21,503 nt of DNA from Gammaproteobacteria bacterium (GTDB taxonomy: Bacteria; Pseudomonadota; Gammaproteobacteria; JALTLT01), in the NCBI GenBank assembly GCA_027001815.1, contig JALTLT010000135.1, positions 231-21,733 on the forward strand, written 5' to 3'. Below the pieces are notes generated by a model, which ran no database searches, was not told the DNA's origin, and was given only the letters and a program-made list of their open reading frames with translations. Of this stretch, positions 1-7,249 are shown one piece after another (the stretch's first letter is position 1; every line of letters starts with the position of its first letter). The position numbers and the translations under genes were made by a program.

Positions 1-29
1 CTCGGTGTTGCGGCGCTTGCCAAGGGAAC

Positions 30-100
30 AACCCTTGCCTGCGCACCGCGCCTTGATCCGACGCAAATCCAAAGCGCTGAATATAATGTAAACCCTTGCC
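30..100. repeat. 10-bp direct repeat and small hairpins upstream of tRNA-Leu
   Basis: The word AACCCTTGCC occurs at 30-39 and again at 91-100. Each copy takes part in a small inverted repeat: CAAGGG/CCCTTG with a 5-nt loop at 21-37, and AACCC/GGGTT with a 5-nt loop at 91-105. I see no convincing gene in 1-126, although the window edge may cut off the 3' end of something. The stretch could be part of a dispersed intergenic repeat; that is a guess. Confidence 0.4.
82..87 (+). promoter_or_regulatory. Possible -10 box for tRNA-Leu(CAA)
   Basis: A perfect TATAAT lies 39 bases upstream of the tRNA 5' end. A TTGATC at 53-58 is 23 bases away, too far for a standard -35, and no good hexamer lies at the usual 16-18 spacing. 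The -10 call therefore rests on the hexamer and its position alone. Confidence 0.4.
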
Positions 101-126
101 GGGTTAATAACTTCGCTCCAGCCCAT

Positions 127-213
127 GCCGGGGTGGCGGAACTGGTAGACGCAGCGGACTCAAAATCCGCCGGGCTTGCGCCCATGAGAGTTCGAGTCTC
201 TCCCTCGGCACCA
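127..213 (+). tRNA. tRNA-Leu (anticodon CAA)
   Basis: An 87-nt class II tRNA with a long variable arm. The acceptor arm GCCGGGG (127-133) pairs with CCTCGGC (203-209) with one G-U pair. The anticodon stem is GCGGA/TCCGC and its loop CTCAAAA gives anticodon CAA, reading UUG. The T arm holds GTTCGAGTC, and A73 plus an encoded CCA end at 213. It converges on the malQ operon. No integrase or duplicated tRNA 3' end is visible in the window. Confidence 0.97.
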
Positions 214-226
214 CTTCCCGGGAAAC

Positions 227-251
227 CGGCCGACGAGGCGCCTCGTGGCCG
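227..251. terminator. Hairpin between tRNA-Leu and malQ, possible bidirectional terminator
   Basis: Outer arms CGGCC (227-231) and GGCCG (247-251) enclose the palindrome ACGAGGC/GCCTCGT (233-246), with one bulged G at 232. It sits between the convergent tRNA and malQ transcripts, where a shared terminator is expected. No clear T tract follows on either strand, so intrinsic termination is uncertain. Confidence 0.35.
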
Positions 252-286
252 ACCGCCCCCTCCGTATCGACGCTTCCCCGGATAAG

Positions 287-303
287 GAAAGAGCGCGTCT
301 TTC
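287..303 (-). terminator. Weak hairpin just past the malQ stop codon
   Basis: GAAAGA (287-292) and TCTTTC (298-303) form a 6-bp stem with a 5-nt loop. On the minus strand it begins 12 bases past the malQ stop codon and is followed by CTTATCC. Position supports an operon terminator, but the stem is short and the T run poor. Confidence 0.3.
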
Positions 304-314
304 GACACCCCCCT

Positions 315-1793
315 TCAGCGACCGTAGAGCCGGGCCAGCCCCGCCATCCGCCCGGGCAGATCCCCCGGCAGCCAGGACCACTCCATCCGCCATCGCCAGT
401 TGCCCTCCACCGTACCCGGCACATTCATGCGGTGGTCGCCATCCAGCGCCAGCCAGTCCTGCATCGGCACGATGGCGAGCCGCGCCACCGAGCCGAGCGC
501 CGCCCGGATCATCGGCCAGGGCATCGGTTCACCGGGATATCCCAGGTACTCCTGCACCCGCCCCCGCCTCGCCTCGTCGAGAGAACGGTACCAGCCGAGG
601 GTGGTGTCGTTGTCATGGGTCCCCGTGTAGACGACGAAACATGGCTCATGGTTGTGGGGCAGATAGGGATTGGCAGCGTCGGAGTCGAAAGCGAACTGCA
701 GGATCTTCATGCCGGGCAGGCGATAGCGACGCCGCAGCGACTCCACCTCCGGCGTGATGATGCCCAGATCCTCCGCCACCAGCGGCAGGGGATCGTAACT
801 CTCGTGCAGAGTGTCGAAAAGGGCCTCGCCGGGCGCCTTGCGCCACTCCCCCGACCGGGCGTCGGGGGCATCGGCAGGGATCGCCCAGCAGGACTCGAAA
901 CCGCGGAAGTGGTCGATTCTCACCAGATCGAAGAGTTCGAGCTGGCGGCGGATCCGCTCCACCCACCAGCGGAAATCGTCCGCCTCGTGACGCTCCCAGC
1001 GGTAGAGAGGATTGCCCCACCGCTGCCCCGTCTCCGAAAAGGCATCGGGGGGGACACCGGCGACGAAACGGGGGTGACCCCTCGGGTCGAGATCGAAGTA
1101 GTCGCGCCCCGCCCACACCTCGGCGCTGTCGTGGGCGACGAAGATGGGCAGGTCGCCGAACAGCAGGATCCCCCTGACCGCCGCGTAGTCGCGAATGGTC
1201 CGCCACTGTACATCGAACAGGAACTGCTCCCAGGCGATCGCCTCGAGCAGTTCACTGTAACGGTCGCTCACTTCCGTCAGGGCCGATGGGTGCCGGTCCC
1301 GCAGCGGCTCCGGCCACTCCCACCAGGGACGTCCTCCCTGCAGATCCCGAAGCAGGCGGAACAGGGCGTAGTCTTCCAGCCAGTGGGCCTGCAGGGCGTA
1401 GAAGGCATGGAAACGCCCCAGCCGCTCCTCGTCCCCCCGCAGGGTGGTTAGGTGTGCCGCACAGACACGGCTGGCCCGGCCGTCCCGCCACAGCGCCTGC
1501 TCGGCCGCCCCCAACAGCGGAAGCCAGCCCCACTCGGTGAGCAGTCGATGGTTGAGAAGACGGGGTTCGCCGGCGAACGAGGAGAGACACTGGTAGGGGG
1601 AGCGATCCTCGTGGGTGGGGCCGAGGGGGAGCACCTGCCATACCTGCTGCCGCCCCTCCGCCAGAAACTCCAGGAACCGCGGCGCGTCGCCCAGATCCCC
1701 GCAGGGCAGTGACGTGGGGTGCAACAGTACTCCGCAGCGCCGCTCCGCAAGGGGATCGGGACGCCTTGCCTCACCCGCCACCGGCTCCTCCAT
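315..1793 (-). CDS. malQ: 4-alpha-glucanotransferase (amylomaltase), GH77
   Basis: MalQ transfers alpha-1,4-glucan segments between maltodextrins in the cytoplasm, releasing glucose and longer chains. The 492-residue product is full length for the short bacterial type. Visible family motifs are the N-terminal HPTSLP (25-30), the nucleophile Asp294 in VRIDHFRGFE, the acid/base Glu341 in VAEDLG, and GTHDNDT (391-397) with the third carboxylate. These positions closely match the well-studied Thermus amylomaltase. The ATG lies four bases after the TGA of the upstream GH57 gene and has no clear Shine-Dalgarno, which suggests translational coupling. It is the last gene of glgC-GH57-malQ, so it probably recycles short chains from glycogen turnover. 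The first ~18 residues are poorly conserved in kind, so a slightly later start is possible. Confidence 0.95.
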   Translation of the reverse strand: MEEPVAGEARRPDPLAERRCGVLLHPTSLPCGDLGDAPRFLEFLAEGRQQVWQVLPLGPTHEDRSPYQCLSSFAGEPRLLNHRLLTEWGWLPLLGAAEQALWRDGRASRVCAAHLTTLRGDEERLGRFHAFYALQAHWLEDYALFRLLRDLQGGRPWWEWPEPLRDRHPSALTEVSDRYSELLEAIAWEQFLFDVQWRTIRDYAAVRGILLFGDLPIFVAHDSAEVWAGRDYFDLDPRGHPRFVAGVPPDAFSETGQRWGNPLYRWERHEADDFRWWVERIRRQLELFDLVRIDHFRGFESCWAIPADAPDARSGEWRKAPGEALFDTLHESYDPLPLVAEDLGIITPEVESLRRRYRLPGMKILQFAFDSDAANPYLPHNHEPCFVVYTGTHDNDTTLGWYRSLDEARRGRVQEYLGYPGEPMPWPMIRAALGSVARLAIVPMQDWLALDGDHRMNVPGTVEGNWRWRMEWSWLPGDLPGRMAGLARLYGR

Positions 1794-1797
1794 GGGC

Positions 1798-3516
1798 TCA
1801 ACCGGCCGTCGTCGGCGGTGTGCCGGCGCGCATCACCCCCCCCAATTCCGGCGTACCTCCACCGTGGGAGAAGGCGTGTGCCAGATATTCCGGGGGCTCC
1901 TCCCCCAGCAGGCGGTAGAGATTGACGAGCTGGAGGCGATAGAGGCGATCGAAATCGGCCACCGACTCGGCGGGGTTGTCGTCGCCGAACCACCAGAACC
2001 AGTCGGAGCCCTCGCAGATGGCCAGTTGACGCTCGATCGCCTCCCGCCGCTCGTCCCCCTCCGGAAGCCCCTCCAGCACCAGATCCGCCACCCGCTTGCC
2101 TTCCGCCAGCATGCACCAGGCGCGGTTCTTGTCGGCGTGGCCGATCCAGGTGGTGAAGGTGCCGTAGACCCAGCTACCCGCCACCAGCCGCGACAGGCGG
2201 CCCGTCTCCCCCGCCTCTTGCAGAACGCCGCTGAAGGTGGTGAGGTGGATTCGGGGATGTTCCGCCAGGCGCGAATAGAGGGCGTGCAGGAAGAAGTAGC
2301 CGTTGTGGGGGTAGTACTCCCAGGCATTCTCGCCATCGAGGATGATGGAGACCACCGGCGCCTCCCCCTCCTCGCAAGCCAGGTCGATCTGTTCCAGATG
2401 GTGGATCAGGTTGGCCACTGCGTCATCGGCGTTCCAGTCGGAGTAGGTGAAACCGATCAGGTCCGAGAGACCGTCGTCGCGGAAGAAACAGCGCAGGGGG
2501 AGTTCGCCCACCTGCCAGGAGCGGTGAAGACACGCCGGGCGATCCGCTTCCCCCGCAGCACGCAGCGAGTTGTGCAGCACGGCCGCACCGGTGGCGGCCC
2601 AGCGGAAACCGGCCTCGGAGAGGAGTGCCAGGGTGTGGTCGCAAACCCCTCCCTCCGCCGGCCAGCAACCCTCCGGGCGCATGCCGAAGTGGCGCTCGAA
2701 CACCTCGATGCCACGCTGGATGTGCCAGCGCGCCCGCGCCTCCCCGCCGGGATAGTGGACCACCTCCGGCAGTGGCAGGTCCGGCACCGCCTGCCGGGCG
2801 CTCTCCATGTCCAGAAGCAGGGGCAGGATGGGATGGGCGTAGGGGGTCACGGAGAGTTCCACCCGGCCGGCCTCCGCCAGCGCCCGGTAGCGGCCGGCGA
2901 TACCGGAGATGAGGCGCAGGATGCACTGCAGCATCAGGCTCCGGTCGTGGATGGTGAACTCGCCCCCTCGGGCGATGAGCTGCTGCAGCCACTCCTCGCG
3001 GGCGCGCACCGTCTCCCCCATCCAGGCGATGTGGTACCAGACCACCAGGTCGGTGAAGAAACGGTCCCCGATATAGACCACCTGATGGGGGTTCTCGAGC
3101 AGCCAGCGACCCAGCTCCGCCAGTCGGCGGAAGGGGGGGTGAGGGTCGATCATGCGTCCCTGGTTGGCCCGCAGGCAGGCCCGGATCAGCTCCAGCCGCC
3201 CTTCCGGATCACACGGAGGAACGGGACTGGCCAGGGCGTTGAGGAGGGGATCGCGGATCGCCTCGCCCCGCTCCAGGAACCCTTCCAGTTGCGCCGCGTA
3301 GTCGTCGAGCTGCTCCAGCAGGGTGGGGGTGAAGTTGACCACTGCCCGCGCCGCCGGCACCTCCTCCAGGTGGGCGGCCATGTCCACGTAGTCCTTGATG
3401 GCGTGAAGATAGGTCCAGGGGAGCTGGTAGTGGCCGGCCAGCGGCTCGCGATACTCCGGCTGGTGCATGTGCCAGCAGAGCACCACCCGCAGTGGCGGCC
3501 GGGATTCAGCGGACAT
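1798..3516 (-). CDS. Glycoside hydrolase family 57 alpha-amylase-like protein
   Basis: A 572-residue GH57 enzyme that probably hydrolyses or transfers alpha-1,4-glucan chains; family members include amylases, amylopullulanases, 4-alpha-glucanotransferases and branching enzymes. Conserved GH57 regions are present: CWHMHQPEY near residues 14-22, the predicted nucleophile Glu288 in CWPAEGG, and the predicted acid/base Asp394 in ILDGENAWE, followed by YYPHNG. The active site therefore looks intact. No signal peptide is seen, so it is likely cytoplasmic. The chosen ATG at 3516 begins MSAESRPPLRVVLCWHMHQP, just ahead of the first motif, and overlaps the end of glgC by 11 bases with AGGA ten or so bases upstream; the longer reading upstream has no family resemblance. 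Its place between glgC and malQ points to glycogen metabolism. The exact specificity cannot be read from sequence. Confidence 0.92.
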   Translation of the reverse strand: MSAESRPPLRVVLCWHMHQPEYREPLAGHYQLPWTYLHAIKDYVDMAAHLEEVPAARAVVNFTPTLLEQLDDYAAQLEGFLERGEAIRDPLLNALASPVPPCDPEGRLELIRACLRANQGRMIDPHPPFRRLAELGRWLLENPHQVVYIGDRFFTDLVVWYHIAWMGETVRAREEWLQQLIARGGEFTIHDRSLMLQCILRLISGIAGRYRALAEAGRVELSVTPYAHPILPLLLDMESARQAVPDLPLPEVVHYPGGEARARWHIQRGIEVFERHFGMRPEGCWPAEGGVCDHTLALLSEAGFRWAATGAAVLHNSLRAAGEADRPACLHRSWQVGELPLRCFFRDDGLSDLIGFTYSDWNADDAVANLIHHLEQIDLACEEGEAPVVSIILDGENAWEYYPHNGYFFLHALYSRLAEHPRIHLTTFSGVLQEAGETGRLSRLVAGSWVYGTFTTWIGHADKNRAWCMLAEGKRVADLVLEGLPEGDERREAIERQLAICEGSDWFWWFGDDNPAESVADFDRLYRLQLVNLYRLLGEEPPEYLAHAFSHGGGTPELGGVMRAGTPPTTAG

Positions 3517-4774
3517 AGTGCAGATCCTGTCCCAGCATCTCGGGCGTGACCAGCACCACGCCACGGGGTGAGAGGAAGAAGCGGCGCGCATCCTCCTCCG
3601 GATCGACGCCGATCTGCATGCCGTCGGGAATCCTGCACCCCTTGTCGATGATCGCCTTGTGGACCTTGCAGCGGCGGCCGATGGTCACCTCCGGCAGCAC
3701 CACGGACTCGGTCACCTCGCTCCACGACTCCACCCGCACATTGGAGAAGAGCAGCGACTTCTTGATACAGGCACCGGATATGACACAGCCTCCCGAGACC
3801 ATGGAGTCCACCGCCATCCCCCGCCGCTCCTCGTCGTCGAAGACGAACTTGGCCGGCGGCGCCTGCTCCTGGTAGGTCCAGATGGGCCAGTCCACGTCGT
3901 AGAGATTGAGTTCCGGAGTGACGCCGATCAGCTCCAGATTGGCCTCCCAGAAGGCATCCACCGTCCCCACGTCGCGCCAGTAGGCCTGCTCCCCGCTCTG
4001 GGGATCGCGGAACGGATAGGCATGCACCTGGTAGCGGGAGATGACGCTCGGAATGATGTCGTTGCCGAAATCGTGGCTGGAGTCCCGGTTGTCGGCGTCC
4101 TTGATGAGCTGTTCGAAGAGGAAACCGTGGTTGAAGACATAGATGCCCATGGAGGCCAGTGCCCGGTCGGGACGACCCGGCACCGGCTGCGGTTCGTCCG
4201 GCTTCTCCTGGAAGTCGACGATCCGCCAGCGGTCGTCCACCGACATCACACCGAAGCTGCGCGCCGTCTCCAGCGGCACCTCGATGCAGCCCACCGTCAT
4301 GTCGGCGTTGCTCTCCACGTGACGGGCGATCAGCGCCCCGTAGTCCATCTTGTAGATGTGGTCACCGGCGAGGATCAGTACGTAGTCCGGGTTGTGACTG
4401 CGGATGATATCCAGATTCTGGTAGACCGCATCCGCCGTCCCCAGGTACCAGGAGGCGGCGATCCGCTGCTGGGCCGGCAGCAGCTCCACGAATTCGCCGA
4501 ACTCGCCGCGCAGGAAGCTCCAGCCTCGCTGGATGTGCTGGATCAGCGAGTGGGACTTGTACTGGGTGAGCACCCCGATCTGCCGGATGCCGGAATTGAC
4601 ACAGTTGGAGAGGGCGAAGTCGATGATCCGGAACTTGCCTCCGAACGGCACCGCCGGCTTGACCCGCCAGCGGGTGAGATCCTTGAGACGGGTGCCCCGC
4701 CCGCCGGCAAGGATCAGTGCCAGGGTACTGCGGGTGAGGAGACTGACGAAGCGTGGGGAATTGGGTACCGACAT
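3506..4774 (-). CDS. glgC: Glucose-1-phosphate adenylyltransferase (ADP-glucose pyrophosphorylase)
   Basis: GlgC makes ADP-glucose from ATP and glucose-1-phosphate, the committed step of bacterial glycogen synthesis. The N-terminal nucleotidyltransferase domain shows ALILAGGRGTRLKDLT, KPAVPFGGKFRIIDFALSN, LAGDHIYKMDY and the sugar-phosphate motif ASMGIYVF. The C-terminal part has the left-handed beta-helix character of the family, including SGACIKKS and IIDKGCRIPDG. The KPAVPFGGKFR region resembles fructose-1,6-bisphosphate-activated enzymes. I chose the ATG at 4774 (422 residues). An in-frame GTG at 4786 adds four residues, but GGGAG lies only one base from it and 13 bases from the ATG, so neither start is ideal. 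It is the first gene of the glgC-GH57-malQ operon and is divergent from glgB. The matching glycogen synthase is not in this window. Confidence 0.95.
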   Translation of the reverse strand: MSVPNSPRFVSLLTRSTLALILAGGRGTRLKDLTRWRVKPAVPFGGKFRIIDFALSNCVNSGIRQIGVLTQYKSHSLIQHIQRGWSFLRGEFGEFVELLPAQQRIAASWYLGTADAVYQNLDIIRSHNPDYVLILAGDHIYKMDYGALIARHVESNADMTVGCIEVPLETARSFGVMSVDDRWRIVDFQEKPDEPQPVPGRPDRALASMGIYVFNHGFLFEQLIKDADNRDSSHDFGNDIIPSVISRYQVHAYPFRDPQSGEQAYWRDVGTVDAFWEANLELIGVTPELNLYDVDWPIWTYQEQAPPAKFVFDDEERRGMAVDSMVSGGCVISGACIKKSLLFSNVRVESWSEVTESVVLPEVTIGRRCKVHKAIIDKGCRIPDGMQIGVDPEEDARRFFLSPRGVVLVTPEMLGQDLHYVR

Positions 4775-5049
4775 CGTGACTGGCACACTCCCTGGTCTGA
4801 AAGATCCGTGGTCGCAGCGCTGTCATGCTCACGGCGCCTGAGCTTCAGATTACAGCATCCGACCTCATCCCACCAGCGCCGAAGCGGACCATTTCACCAC
4901 CTGTTGCAACCCGCCGCTCCCCGCGCCGCCCGGATCGCGCGGCGGGGGCTGCCGCCGGCCCCCCGGATGTGACACAATCCCCCCCCGGGGGGCGATCCCG
5001 TACGGCCCGAAACCCTTCCGCAAACCGACGTCACGGAAAGAGAACCGGC
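4775..5049. promoter_or_regulatory. Divergent glgC/glgB intergenic region
   Basis: About 275 bases separate the two divergent starts, so both promoters should lie here. I see only weak candidates: TGTAAT on the minus strand (plus 4849-4854) for glgC and CACAAT at 4973-4978 for glgB, neither with a good -35. CCCGCCGC (4910-4917) pairs with GCGGCGGG (4939-4946), and a CCCCCCGGGGGG palindrome lies at 4981-4992; both may simply reflect high GC. No gene is supported here. Confidence 0.4.
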
Positions 5050-7227
5050 ATGGAACCAGCACCCCTCTCCTTCGCAGGGGAGATCCGACGCCTCGAAGAG
5101 GCACGCCATCACGATCCCTTCGCCCTGCTCGGCCCCCACACCGACGGGGAGGGGACGGTGGTGCGCGTCTGGCTGCCCGACGCCACCTGTGCCCGCCTGC
5201 TGCCTCTCGACGAGGAGATGCAGCGGTTCGACGAGAGCGCCCTCTTCGTCTGGCACGGAGATCGCGACCGACTCCCCCGCCACTACCGGATCCGCTGGTG
5301 GGACGGCGACGGTGTCCGCCACGAGCACCACGACCCCTACGCCTTCCCCGCCCAGCTCGGCGACTTCGACCTGCACCTCTTCGGGGAGGGGAGTCACCGC
5401 CAGGCGTGGCGCTTCCTCGGCGCCCACCTGCGGGAGGTGGAGGGGGTCACCGGCACCCTCTTCGCCGTCTGGGCGCCCAACGCCGAGCGGGTCAGCGTGG
5501 TGGGGGATTTCAACCGCTGGGACGGGCGCCGCCACCCCATGCGATCCCGCGGGAGCAGTGGCGTCTGGGAACTCTTCATCCCCGGAGTGGGAGCCGGCGC
5601 CCTCTACAAGTTCGAGATCCGCAGCCGCCTCGACGGCTCCCTCCACCTCAAGAGCGACCCCTACGGCCGCGGCTTCGAACTGCGGCCGGCCACCGCGGCG
5701 TGGGTGGTCGGACCCTCCGACCACACCTGGGAAGACGGCCACTGGATGGCCGAGCGCGAGGGACTCGACTGGCAGCACGCCGCCATCTCCTGCTACGAGG
5801 TCCACCTCGGTTCCTGGCAGCGGGACGAGCGTGGCCACTTCCTCGACTACCGGGAACTGGCCCGCCGCCTGGTGGATTTCGTCCGTGACAACGGCTATAC
5901 CCACATCGAGCTGCTGCCCATCACCGAACACCCCCTGGACGCCTCCTGGGGCTACCAGACCACCGGCTTCTTCGCCCCCACCAGCCGGTTCGGCTCCCCC
6001 GACGACTTCCGCTGGTTCGTCGACCACTGTCACCAGAACGGCATCGGCGTGATCCTCGACTGGGTGCCGGGCCATTTCCCCCGCGACGCCCACGGGCTGA
6101 TGCGCTTCGACGGCACCGCCCTCTATGAACACGAGGACCCCCGCCGCGGCGAGCATCGCGACTGGGGCACCCTGATCTTCAACTACGGCCGCAACGAGGT
6201 GCGCAGCTTTCTCCTCTCCAGCGCCCTCTACTGGCTGCAGGAGTTCCACCTGGACGGGCTGCGGGTGGATGCGGTCGCCTCCATGCTCTACCTGGACTAC
6301 TCCCGCGGTCCCGGCGAGTGGGTGCCCAACATCCACGGCGGGCGCGAGAACCTGGAGGCGATCGATTTCCTGCGCGAGCTGAACCGGGTGACCCACGGCG
6401 ACTGTCCCGGCAGCGTCACCATCGCCGAGGAGTCGACCGCCTGGCCGCAGGTGACCCGCCCCACCTGGGTGGGCGGGCTCGGCTTCAGTATGAAATGGAA
6501 CATGGGCTGGATGCACGACACCCTGGAGTACATGGCCCAGGACCCCATCTACCGCCACTACCACCACGACCGGCTCACCTTCGGCCTGATGTACGCCTTC
6601 TCGGAGAACTTCCTGCTCCCCTTCTCCCACGACGAGGTGGTGCACGGCAAGGGTTCGATGATCAACAAGATGCCGGGCGACGCCTGGCGGCGCTTCGCCA
6701 ATCTCCGCCTCCTCTACACCTACATGTTCACCTACCCGGGAAAGAAGCTGCTCTTCATGGGCAACGACTTCGCCCAGTACCGGGAGTGGAACTACGACGG
6801 CGGGCTCGACTGGGGGGTGCTGGAGCAGCCGGAGCATCGGGGGCTGCTCGGCCTGGTGCGCGACCTCAACCACCTCTACCGGCAGGAGCGGTCGCTCCAC
6901 CACGACGATTTCACCGCCGACGGTTTCCAGTGGATCGACTGCCACGACGCGGCCCAGTCGGTACTCAGCTTCATCCGCCGCGGGGCCGGCGAGGAGATGG
7001 TGGTGGTGCTCAACTTCACCCCGGTACCGCGCCACGGCTACCGCATCGGCGTGCCGCGACCCGGCCCCTGGCGGGAGGTGTTCAACTCCGATTCCCGCTT
7101 CTACGGCGGCAGCGACACGGGCAACGGCGGACTGCTCGCCGCCGAGGAGCGGCCGTGGATGGACCAGCCCGCCTCGCTGAGCCTCACCCTGCCGCCACTG
7201 GCCGGCATCGTCCTGAAACCGGGATGA
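5050..7227 (+). CDS. glgB: 1,4-alpha-glucan (glycogen) branching enzyme, GH13
   Basis: GlgB cuts alpha-1,4 chains and re-attaches the segment by an alpha-1,6 bond, giving branched glycogen. The 725-residue product is normal length. It has the extended N-terminal region of E. coli-type enzymes, a CBM48 module with LFAVWAPNAERVSVVGDFNRW, then the GH13 barrel with nucleophile Asp407 in DGLRVDAVASMLYLDY, acid/base Glu460 in IAEEST, and Asp528 in SHDEVVHGKGSM, and a C-terminal beta domain. These positions lie within two residues of the E. coli catalytic triad (D405, E458, D526). The start at 5050 gives MEPAPLSFAGEIRRLEEARHHDPFALLG; GGAAAG lies about nine bases upstream. It runs opposite to glgC, and its stop is 21 bases from the convergent aldolase gene. 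Confidence 0.97.
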   Translation: MEPAPLSFAGEIRRLEEARHHDPFALLGPHTDGEGTVVRVWLPDATCARLLPLDEEMQRFDESALFVWHGDRDRLPRHYRIRWWDGDGVRHEHHDPYAFPAQLGDFDLHLFGEGSHRQAWRFLGAHLREVEGVTGTLFAVWAPNAERVSVVGDFNRWDGRRHPMRSRGSSGVWELFIPGVGAGALYKFEIRSRLDGSLHLKSDPYGRGFELRPATAAWVVGPSDHTWEDGHWMAEREGLDWQHAAISCYEVHLGSWQRDERGHFLDYRELARRLVDFVRDNGYTHIELLPITEHPLDASWGYQTTGFFAPTSRFGSPDDFRWFVDHCHQNGIGVILDWVPGHFPRDAHGLMRFDGTALYEHEDPRRGEHRDWGTLIFNYGRNEVRSFLLSSALYWLQEFHLDGLRVDAVASMLYLDYSRGPGEWVPNIHGGRENLEAIDFLRELNRVTHGDCPGSVTIAEESTAWPQVTRPTWVGGLGFSMKWNMGWMHDTLEYMAQDPIYRHYHHDRLTFGLMYAFSENFLLPFSHDEVVHGKGSMINKMPGDAWRRFANLRLLYTYMFTYPGKKLLFMGNDFAQYREWNYDGGLDWGVLEQPEHRGLLGLVRDLNHLYRQERSLHHDDFTADGFQWIDCHDAAQSVLSFIRRGAGEEMVVVLNFTPVPRHGYRIGVPRPGPWREVFNSDSRFYGGSDTGNGGLLAAEERPWMDQPASLSLTLPPLAGIVLKPG

Positions 7228-7233
7228 GCCGGC

Positions 7234-7249
7234 ACCGCCGTCCGGCGGT
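7234..7249. terminator. Short GC-rich inverted repeat between convergent genes
   Basis: ACCGCCG (7234-7240) and CGGCGGT (7243-7249) are perfect complements; a real hairpin would use six pairs and a 4-nt loop. It fills the 21-base gap between the glgB and aldolase stop codons and touches the aldolase stop. There is no T tract, so termination is only possible, not shown. Confidence 0.3.

Noticed and set aside
127..213. Attachment site for a mobile element at either tRNA-Leu
   Set aside because: No integrase gene and no second copy of either tRNA 3' end in the window.
1615..3549. Long plus-strand open frame opposite malQ and the GH57 gene
   Set aside because: Antisense shadow spanning two genes; no motif, no plausible start signal.
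4981..4992. CCCCCCGGGGGG palindrome upstream of glgB
   Set aside because: Low-complexity GC run; no T tract, no known operator match and easily produced by base composition.
4894..7035. Long minus-strand open frame opposite glgB (713 codons)
   Set aside because: It is antisense to a clear, complete glgB; the valine/glycine/histidine-rich translation resembles no family and is typical of GC-rich shadow frames.
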